Origin: Monodelphis domestica
Taxonomy: Eukaryota > Chordata > Mammalia > Didelphimorphia > Didelphidae
NCBI RefSeq assembly: GCF_027887165.1
Contig: NC_077232.1
Span: forward strand, 17,297,755 to 17,361,754
Reading direction: 5' to 3'
Length of the DNA stretch: 64,000 nucleotides
A program made the position numbers and the translations under genes. The stretch's first letter is position 1. Each line of letters begins with the position of its first letter. The notes under the pieces were generated by a model. It searched no databases. It worked only from the letters and a program-made list of their open reading frames with translations, and had not been told where the DNA came from. Of the stretch, positions 55,220 to 64,000 are shown one piece after another.

Positions 55220-56150
55220 ATTTCCTTTCATCTTTTCATTGACCCTCTGGGGTCAACTAGAGCAAGATAATCATTCAAATACTTGGAATATTGCTTTAAT
55301 TTTCTTCTCTCTGTGTTTTCTCTTGTACAGGCCCCTTTTTTCATATAATAGAGACTTCAAGTTATTCATCATTGTTGCCCTCTTTTGATTCTAGCTGATC
55401 AATTTCCTTCTTAAACTGATAGAGCAAGATCTGAACCCACTACAATAAATAAGACCTATCATGGACAGAATTATTGTTGCACTATAAAGCTTTATTCATG
55501 TAGACAGCATCTCTCAAATGTAGTCATGATTCATTCTGGTTTTGTGTGTGTGTGTATGTGTGTGTATATGTATTTGGCTACCATATTATACTGCTGACTG
55601 ATTTTGAACTTACATGGCACTCAAATTTCTAGGTATTTCTCATGCTGTCTGTCTCAGTTATCTATCCAAGTTTCTCCTATATTAGATCTGCAAAGTTGAT
55701 TTTTGAGCCATCTATAAGAGTTTACATTTATCCTCTTTGAAGTTTGTCTTATATTCAGCACAACCGTACAGTCTTTCAAGGGCTTTGGGGCCTCTGAGGA
55801 CATGCTGCTTTCATCTATTATGTAAGTAGTTTCACCCGCCTTTATGTCATCTCATCATTTGATGACATCTGCTTTTGTCTGTTATTATTTAAAATGTTAT
55901 TCAGTAACATAGGGCCAAGCATAAATCCTGGGGCCCTCCAATACAGATTTCCTGACACAGTGATATTGGACTATGTACAATATCCTTTGAGTCCAGCAAT
56001 TCAACCAGTTCAGAATCTATTGAAAAAGTGAAACCAAGTTCTATCCAGTTAGGAGAGATTTTGTTCAATACTTTTTGATGCAAGCTTCAAAGACTCTTCC
56101 TGTGGCTCACAGATACAGTTGGGCTAAGCTGGTTTCTATTTGCCAGACAA
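55220..56150 (-). mobile_element. CR1-like LINE RT remnant, unit 3 copy
   Basis: Counterpart of 11550-12480. The minus-strand open stretch 55901-56083 reads IDSELVELLDSKDIVHSPIS and then GGPQDLCLALCY, a decayed CR1 RT segment (GVPQGSVLGPVLF in active relatives). A (GT)n-rich run lies at 55541-55574. Confidence 0.65.
55541..55574. repeat. (GT)n microsatellite
   Basis: TGTGTGTGTGTATGTGTGTG with interruptions; the unit 1 counterpart position (near 11900) has only a T-rich run. Confidence 0.8.
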
Positions 56151-56189
56151 GATGAACACATAATCATACTGTTATAATATCTTGTAATG

Positions 56190-56640
56190 GAAAACACTCT
56201 TTTTATGTTTTTAATTTTAAAAATATTTTTCTACATTTCCATATTTCATTTTCTTTCTTTCTCATCTTACCTCCCCACTCCTGGATCCAATAAGCATTTC
56301 CACTGGGTTATACGAATGTTATCACTTATACCAATTTCCATACTATTCATTTTGCAATAAAACAATCTTTTAAAAACAAACTTCCCATGCATATATCCAT
56401 ATAAACAAATGATGAGTCATTTTTTGTCTGTTTCACTCCCACAGTGTTTTTTTTTCTCAATGTGGAGAGCATTCTTTCTCATAAGTCACTTGGAATTGTC
56501 TTGTATTAGCAAAGTCCATTACACTGGATGATTCCACAATGTTACATTTTCTGTGTATAATGTTATCCTGGTTCTGCTCATTTTCACTCTGCATCAATAT
56601 GGAAGATACTCTTGAATGGGACATTTCTTGAAATTCCTTG
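56190..56640 (-). mobile_element. Old L1 3' fragment, unit 3 copy
   Basis: Counterpart of 13560-14010 (AGCATTTCCACTGGGTTATA, TCATAAGTCACTTGGAATTG, CACTCTGCATCAATATGG). Confidence 0.75.
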
Positions 56641-58519
56641 TAACAAAGTAGTGAGTGAACAGGTCCAAGGAGAAAATTTGAATCTCAATTTTAAATCCTA
56701 AACTAAAAATAATTGAATATGCTAGAAATAAATCATCTCAGCACTGAAATTGACAAAGTTATGAGCCTGGAATAAAAAAAAAAATGAGTTAAGATTCTAT
56801 CTCAGACTTCCCACTTACCAAGGATAACACAATTTGTAACACTCTCAGAATAAATTAAAACTCAAGTCTTCTGACTCCATAAACCACTGATATAAAATGT
56901 ATGCATTTACAGAATGAGACATATACATAAGCACATTTCTATATAGTCTATTAGGAAATTTATTTTGTTTGACTGTGAATATATTAAAATGTTTTTTATT
57001 TTCTTTCTTTTTTGATTTTTGGTGGATAAAAGGAAGGAAAATAGCTATTTATTGAAGAGGTTAAGAAGAAATGTTTGAGGGTACAATTGATATAGAATTT
57101 TGAATTCACTTTCAGACAAGATCATTATTTTTTGTTTGGCTTAGTTGTTTTATTTTGATACAAGAAATTTTCCATGAGTAGGAATATATATTTTACTATG
57201 TAAAAAAATCAGTAAAGCATTTAGACAATTATAGGGATTAGGCTAGATGATGTCTAATGGTCCTTCCAGTTTGAAATTTATAATCTTCTGGTTTCAAATG
57301 CTAAGCACCTCTAAGGGTTCTGGAAACTTGAATCAGCTCACATAATTCACATAATTACATCAGAATACACATAATTTTCAGGTCTCTGGGGAAGGTGATA
57401 CAAATTTTAATGATCCATTCCCCTTTGGACTGAGACCTCAGAGGAGGTGGGAAAACCATAAAAGCATTTATGCTCCTTTCTCACCAGAAAGAAGAAGAAA
57501 AATTTGGCCACAACAGAAGAGTTTTTCAGAGATTTCCTGATCCTTTGTATCACATTCATTTCTGAATTAACCTAAATTCAATGTCATTGCCTATATGGTA
57601 AATGAAGAATACTTTTTTGACATTCTAGGTCAAAGGTGAAGAACCCTCAAAATATAGGAGCTGAAGCCCTGAGTATTCTTATAAATATTTAGATTAGAGA
57701 AAAGAAGAACCAATTAGCTAAAGAAAAACCTCTTGTTGTTTAATTCTCAGTGAGTTATGCAACATTTTCTCTTCACTGGGGAATGAAAAGGAACCCTCTG
57801 GGGAAATAAAAAATCTTCACTGGAGAAGTTGACTCTGGATAAAATCACAATTGTCAGTATTCAGAGCAAACAGAGACTGGCTACATTTTCATGATGTTCA
57901 TAAATACAACTAATCCCTGAAGAGTATGGTACAAAAGAAAGTGCCATTGGTTGTGATTTAGTGGATTTTGGATTAAACAATGGCTCTAAAATTTACTAGT
58001 TGAATGGACAAGTCAATAAACCAAGCTATGCTTCAATGATCATATGACCATGTGAGTATAAGCTGACAAACAATGAATGACTCAATAAGAAATCTGACTT
58101 GAAATGTTCTTCTCCTACTCTTCATCAGCTCAGTTTTAGAGGAGTAGCACCAGCACCTTCAACAGTTTCCATGACCCAGGAGTGCAACAAATAGGTAGAA
58201 GAAATGCTCTGCAAATTCATGAGCTATGTCCTGTGCCTAAAATAAGAGGGCAATTTAAGAGTTCATGGGGTTATTTTGAAGAATATTGAAATATTGAAAG
58301 CCACAGTGATCTGCCTCCAAAGTAAGTTTGGTTTTTTTTTAAATGACAAATTATCTTGTTTGTCTATCTTACAAATCAAACTCATTCTTTACACAGGGAA
58401 CTTGATGGGAAGGTAGGCATGCCTATGTGATAAATCTGTTTCAAGAGAGAGAGTTCTTTACAAGTAAAAACATCCCTAGTTCCAGTGACTAATAACCAAG
58501 AAAGAACAACTGATTTAGT
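56641..58519. other. Block C/D sequence, unit 3, no gene seen
   Basis: Three-copy duplicated DNA with no conserved open frame or recognised repeat. Confidence 0.5.
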
Positions 58520-58790
58520 TATTAGATCTTCTGGAAAATAATAATAGGAAGAATTTATATAGAACTTTGATATTTGTGAAGAATTATATGGACATCTCAC
58601 ATAATTTCATCAGACATAGGAAGTAGATACTATTATAATCCATAGTTGGAAGACGGCAAAATTCTGGCAGAGGTTGTGTCTTACCAAAACCACATATGTA
58701 GTAATTGTTTGAAGTGGGATTTAAACTCATATCTCATTAGCTCCCAGTCTAGCATTCTAAACACTTTGAAATCAAGCTCCCCAGTGAACT
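58520..58790 (-). mobile_element. MIR SINE, unit 3 copy
   Basis: Counterpart of 15889-16145 and 33765-34022. Confidence 0.7.
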
Positions 58791-60091
58791 CTTCTCCTTT
58801 TTCCTGAGCACACAGATCTTCATATTCCAATTTCTATTTTCTGATTTTATTTAAGTAGTTTTGATCTGTAAGTTCATCAAGATGGGGGACTTCCAAAGTG
58901 GAAACATCATTTATGCAAATCAGTACCCTCCCAATTATTTAGTGTCCAAGTGAGCTTCTACACTGAGGGGTTCAATGGTTTGCCTAATATCACAAAATCA
59001 GCATATTTTAGAGTCAGGACTTGATCCAAGTTTTTCTTGAAATCAGAACCAAGCCTGTGTCCCTTATTCTATGCTGACTCTCATCTTAGTTCACTTCCAA
59101 GCCCTGGGAAACTTCTAGCATTGGCCTCATTGGGAGAGACAACATAGGTTCTCAAAAAGCATCAATTAAATAATGCTGATAGCCTCCATATGTGGAAGAA
59201 AAAAATAAATAGGGGAACTCTTTCTCTTTTCTTTTATCTCATTACCTTGTTCATTATAAGAGCTTATTTACATAGGCTGAAGAAATGGAGAGAGAACAAG
59301 GGAACCATAAAATAAAATATTTCCCTTCAAAATTGAGACAGCTAAAAGCTTCAGAGGCCTTGCATAAAACACCATTTTTATGAAAATCAAATATAATTAG
59401 AAATGCCGAAAACCCTGAGTGATTGCTGAAAAACAAAATAATAAATTGAACCTACTTTTCTGGTGATCCCAGGGTAATCCTAGTTTCTTATACTATGATC
59501 CAGTCCTTACCACTCTTCCTTATGTCTCAACATATTTAGTATTTTTGATTTCCTCCATTTGGGTAGTTCCATTTCTACTGCCAATTAAAGTATCTCTGTA
59601 ATATAGGAAACAGTCTTGCTGAAGACTTATTTAAAAAAGTGAAATTCATGAGTGTTTGGCCATGGAAAGTGCCATGAAAGTCAAGGTTAAAGAACCATGT
59701 TTCAGTTAGTGGCTCCATCACTTTTGAATGCACAAAGCCCCAAAACTGTCTAGGCTTCAGTGTTCTTGTGGTGATGAGACAAACCACTATGCAAGTCTGG
59801 ATTTCTATGAATAGATACTCCATCATTCAGCCCAGTCTTGAAACTTTTCGATCTCCAAAAGTTCAGCCAGAACATTTTCTCTTTTTATTTCTATGTGTCT
59901 CTGTCTCAGGCTGTGTCTGTCTCTGTGTCTGTATCTCCTCTTTTCTACCACAGACTTGAAAATTCTCCTTTGGATGCCAATGAAATAACAGATTGGGATA
60001 TCCATAGAGAAAGTTACTTATAATCCACTAATGACAAAGTTCTTATTCATCCATCATCTTCTACTTTTTGTCTTAATATTAGCCACTTAGT
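58791..60091. other. Block D sequence, unit 3, no gene seen
   Basis: Matches 16146-17458 and 34023-35332. A CTGTGTCTGTCTCTGTGTCTG low-complexity run lies near 59905-59935. Confidence 0.5.
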
Positions 60092-60330
60092 TGTCATGGC
60101 AGATAGATTTCTGTGCCTGGAGTCAGGAAAAACTGAGTTCAAATTGTGCCTCAGATACCTGATGTGTGACTGTGAGTAAGTCACTTAATTTCTTTCTGCC
60201 TCACCTTCCTTAGCTATAAAATATGGATATTTTTTAACTTACTCAGGATTGTTAGGAGAATCAAATTAGTTGTATTTGTAAATCCCTTTCCAAATCTTAA
60301 AGAACTACATAAATGCAAGCTATTATCATC
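60092..60330 (+). mobile_element. MIR SINE (plus), unit 3 copy
   Basis: Counterpart of 17459-17690. A (CAC)n run of about 30 bases follows at about 60330-60352. Confidence 0.8.
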
Positions 60331-60439
60331 ACCACCACCACTACCACCATCATCCCTTCTTATTTCATTATGAAAATTACTTTAAAATAAAAATTTAAAA
60401 ATGTTTCCATTTGCATCATTCCCTTTCACATTATATTTA

Positions 60440-61115
60440 TTACTTTTCTTATTTTAGAAAAATTTTTCCATTTTGAATACAAAGTTCTTTTCCTCCTGTC
60501 CAACCCCCACCCATAACCTCTGAGAAGGAAAGCAATCTTATATCAGTTTTACATCTGAAATCATGGGAAACACTTCTATATTAGCCATAGTCTAAAAAAT
60601 CAAGAAAAATAAAGAGAAAATTTTATTTCAGTTTGCACTCAGAGTTCATCAGCTCTTTCTCTGAAGGTATATTGCATTTTCTGTCATGAACCCTTTAGAA
60701 TTGTTTTGATTCATTGTAATTGATCAGAATAGCCAAATCTTTCATGATCAGAACATTGCTGATACTTTGCACAGTAATCTCTTGGCTCTTCTCACATCAC
60801 CTTACACCACTCCACATATGCTTTTTTTCTGAAAGAATCATTTCTTATAGCACAATTGTATTCCATCACAAGCATATATCATAATTTGTTCAGACATTTA
60901 ATGATTCATGTGCACCCCTCAGTTCAGTTTCCAATTGTTTGTCACCACAAAAAGACTTACTATAAGTATATTCATACATATGGACCATTTTCCATTTTCT
61001 TTTATCTCTTTTGAATATAGAATTTTTGTTATTGCCAGGTAAAAAGGATATGAATAGTTTGATAGACCCTTAAGCATAATTCAAAATTGTTCTCCAGAAT
61101 TGTTGGGCTACTTTC
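60440..61115 (-). mobile_element. Old 5'-truncated L1 3' end, unit 3 copy
   Basis: Counterpart of 17760-18500 and 35650-36335. Confidence 0.75.
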
Positions 61116-61895
61116 TCATTTTAATTCATGTAACTTAATCCCAGAAAAGGCAAAGAACTTTTCCAAAGTCTCTAAGTGAGTTAATCACAAGACTGGAATT
61201 TGGACCCACAGCTCCTTTTTTGAGATTTTTGGGCATGTCATTTACCTTTTCTAACCTTTAGTTTTCTCATCAGAAAAAATAGGCATTTAGATCAGAATGC
61301 CTCTAAGGTTTCTTCATGTACATGTCTATAGTCTCTTGACTTTTGGACAGTTTGTTTTTGTTTAAACTTTCTAAGCCTATGTTTTAGTATCTATAAAACT
61401 AGTGGGTTGGAAAATTCCCTTCTAGCACCCAATCCTATATTTCCAAGTAATTATAAAGAGCATCCTCATTAAACCATGTCTTATTAATGCAATATTAATG
61501 ATATTATAATCTAATAATATAACAACATAATATTTAAAATGTTAAATAATAATGTAATATTATGAATAACACTTTCTTTGTTCCTAATATTCATCAAGTT
61601 TTTCCTAGAAAGAACTTTTCCAAATCTACAAGTCTGTGTAGTTAATGAATTCATGTTTAAGTAAAATTTCAGATTACCCAAACAACAATTAAAAACAAAG
61701 CAGAGAAGTGGTTAGACATTCAGGGAATAATGACAATTTTGGGAGGGAAGTTTTGTTTCCATTCCGAGAAATATCTGTCTGTTTCTAAGGCAAACTACAA
61801 CTATGTTAATCTCAACATATTAAATATTATTTGCAAGAACATTCTTTCCAGTCATATATTTCTGGTCAAAAAGGTGAGAAGTCCTACTTAAAGGT
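61116..61895. other. Duplicated sequence with weak MIR-like pieces, unit 3
   Basis: Matches 18501-19289 and 36336-37110; no gene seen. Confidence 0.45.
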
Positions 61896-62935
61896 CAAGT
61901 GAATGTTTCTGCTATGTGCTAAGCACTATATAGAAAGGAATGTAAAATATGGTTCGTTCTTTCATGGAAATCACAATCTAATTGGGAAAAATATGGAAAC
62001 AACTACATAAAACCAAGAAATGTTATAGACAGTTTTTCAGATAGTCACAGAGGAAAGACATTAGTATTATTAATAAAGATTTCTTAAAAAGGGTGGGGTC
62101 TTAGCTGAAACTTAGAAGGAAACCAGAAAGCAAAGATGAGAAGGGAGAGAATTCCAATGATTGGGGACAGTCGGTGAAAATGACCAAGGCAGAGAAATAG
62201 AAAACATCATGGCAGGAATAGCAAGAAGGCTGATATCACTAGATCAGGGAGTAAATTGAAGGATATAAGGGATTAGAATTTTGGAGAAGTATGAAGCCAT
62301 CAGATCATGATTATCTCTAAAAGGTCAAGGATCTTATGTATGATTCTGGAGGTATATTGCATTTTTTTGACTAGGTGAAAGATATGATCAGATGTACACC
62401 ATAGGAAGATCAATTTGACAACTGAGAAGAGGATAACTGGAGTGGGGAGAGATTTGGGACTGAGAAAACCACCAGCATGCTGTTGAACAGAAGAGGGATG
62501 AGGTGATGAGGGCCTTGACTAGAGTGGAGGCATTGTAAGAGGAGAGAGAGTGGAGTATATGAAAGGTGTTATGAGCATAGAAATGACAAGGCTTGCCAAC
62601 ATACTGGGTGTGTGTGTGTGATAAAAAATGATGAATTGAGGATCCCATCTAGGTGATAGGTTTGGGTGAAGGCAGAATGCTCTGAAGAACAGGAAAGTTA
62701 AGTAGAGAGGAGGGTTTTGAGAAAAAAAATGGGTTTGATTTTGGATATTATTGAATTTAAGATATCTATAGGACATCCAATTTGAGGTGTCCAGTGGGCA
62801 CTTGGAAATATGAGATTAGACTTCAGAAAAGATGTTAGGTTTGATAAATAGAGCTGAGAATTTTCTGCATAGAGATATTAACTAAATCCATGAGAGCTGA
62901 TGAGATCATCAAATGAAAGAGAATAGTGGCACATG

Positions 62936-62955
62936 AGAAGTCCCATGGGACTTCT
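62936..62955. repeat. 20-bp perfect palindrome, unit 3 only
   Basis: AGAAGTCCCATGGGACTTCT is its own reverse complement. Units 1 and 2 read GAGAAGTCCCATGACAGT at this place, so the right arm is new in unit 3. The centre TCCCATGGGA fits the EBF/Olf-1 pattern TCCCNNGGGA. Confidence 0.8.
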
Positions 62956-62973
62956 TATGGGAAACTCCTGGCT

Positions 62974-63109
62974 AAAGGACATTACTCAATGCATATTGAA
63001 CAAAGGAGATCAAGAATGATCAATGAGAAAAATGTGAATATAAAGGACATTACTCAATGCATATTGAACAAAGGAGATCAAGAATGATCAATGAGAAAAA
63101 TGTGAATAT
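62974..63109. repeat. 68-bp perfect tandem duplication
   Basis: 62974-63041 and 63042-63109 are identical over 68 bases, starting AAAGGACATTACTCAATGC. Units 1 and 2 have a single copy (for example near 38176). Perfect identity points to a very recent event, or to an assembly artefact. Confidence 0.9.
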
Positions 63110-64000
63110 TGCTAGGCAAGAGAAGTATCACAAAAAAAAATTAGAGAGTGGAGAGTTTCAAGAAGTGGGTGGTTGACAGCATTACAGGTTGCATAGAACA
63201 CAAGAAAGATAAGGATTTAGAAAAGAGCATTAGAGCATGATGAAGGGGATGACAGAAAAAGTGAACAAACATCAAAGGCCTATACTAACTGTTGCAAACT
63301 GAAATGAGAAGAACCGGGAGATCATTGTGTACAGTATCAGCAATTTTGTATGATGATAATCTGTGAATGACTTGGCTATTCTGATCAATAGAATTAGCTG
63401 AGAATATTCCAAAGAACTCGTGGAGAAAAAAAATGCCATCCACCTTGATAGAGAATTAATGAACTCTGACTGAAAATTAAAGTATAATTTTCTCCCGTTT
63501 TTCCATTTTATGATGATATTGATAATAGGGAAGTATATTTGGGATGATTCTGTATGTGTAAGTTACATTATACTTGCCTTCTTGGTGGATGAGGGAGGTT
63601 GAGAAGGTGAGTGAGAATATAAATTCAAAATTTAGAAAGAAAAGAATGGTGTATGATGAATTGGAGTGTGTCTGTATCAGGGAGGGGTGTCATTGGTAAA
63701 TTTGGAAGAGCAGTTTCAGTTGAATGCTGAAGTCAGAAGCCAAATTCCAGAGACATTAGAACATGAGAAGAAAGGAAGTGGAGACTCTGGCTGTAGAAGG
63801 TCTTTCCAAGCAATTTGCCATAAAAGGAAGATGATATAAGATGGATAGATCAGTAGTGAGTTTTTTTAGGATAAGGAAGATCTAAGCATGTTTGTAGGCA
63901 GTAGGGGAGAGCATACAGGAATACATGAAAGATTATGGAGAGCAGAGATGATAGCAGAGACCATCTGCTGGAGAAGATGGAAAGGAACTTATGCATTTCG

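Larger units (their letters stand above)
39509..64000. repeat. Segmental duplication unit 3 (OR3 to beyond the window)
   Basis: Blocks A (40445-41405), B (41942-44777 and 51423-53597), C (53598-57508) and D (57508-64000) follow in the same order as in unit 1. The final bases (CCATCTGCTGGAGAAGATGG) match position 21271 in unit 1, where the OR start follows some 0.8 kb later. A further OR copy is therefore expected just past the right edge. Confidence 0.85.
61896..64000 (-). mobile_element. Ancient L2/L3-type LINE remnant, unit 3 copy (runs to window edge)
   Basis: Counterpart of 19290-21560 and 37111-39060; begins with the family 3' end (TATGTGCTAAGCACTATATAG) and runs to the edge. It carries a local 68-bp tandem duplication (62974-63109). 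Confidence 0.65.

Noticed and set aside
1-64000. CRISPR arrays, operons, bacterial promoters and ribosome binding sites
   Set aside because: The window is mammalian. The short tandem repeats present are microsatellites, L1 monomers or a local duplication.

Overview
This is a stretch of marsupial-type mammalian genomic DNA from an olfactory receptor (OR) cluster. The evidence is: single-exon class II OR genes behind a 3' splice site; AT-rich, CpG-poor intergenic DNA; full-length LINE-1 (L1) elements of the kind I associate with marsupials; tRNA-derived SINEs of the marsupial MAR1/SINE1 type; and abundant MIR-type SINEs and ancient L2/L3/CR1 LINE remnants. I cannot name the species from the sequence.

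Layout. The window is a tandem segmental duplication, each unit ending in one plus-strand OR. (1) 1-275 is the 3' end of an OR with a one-base frameshift. (2) 22111-23043 is an intact OR of 310 aa. (3) 39509-40444 is an intact OR of 311 aa. (4) From about 57.5 kb to the end, the sequence repeats the upstream flank of OR2 and OR3, so a fourth OR (state unknown) should start roughly 0.4-0.9 kb past the right edge. The two intact genes differ at 29 of 310 aligned residues (about 91% identity, counted by eye) and resemble the OR5 family, nearest by recall to OR5A/OR5AN.

The units are about 17-25 kb, and their lengths differ because of later insertions and deletions. Unit 1 (276 to about 22.1 kb) carries a broken gammaretrovirus-like fossil (about 6.3-9.7 kb), a truncated L1 and an LTR-like insertion. 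Unit 2 (23.0-39.5 kb) carries a full-length but dead L1 (24003-31819) with a solo LTR inside it. It has lost the middle of the unit, and an LTR remnant lies on the junction. Unit 3 (40.4-64 kb) carries a young, complete L1 (45004-51410, minus strand) with both ORFs open, a 12-bp perfect target-site duplication, a CpG-rich 5' UTR and a poly(A) tail. It is the most notable single element here.

Shared by two or three units, and so older than the duplications, are a SINE about 1.4 kb after unit 1's OR, an ancient L1 ORF2 stretch, a CR1-like reverse-transcriptase remnant, several MIRs, an old L1 3' end and a ~2.3-kb L2/L3-like LINE remnant directly upstream of each OR. I found no RNA gene, CRISPR array or non-OR host gene. 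Nothing looks like an undescribed functional system. The interest lies in the structural history of the OR array and in the two L1 promoter types.
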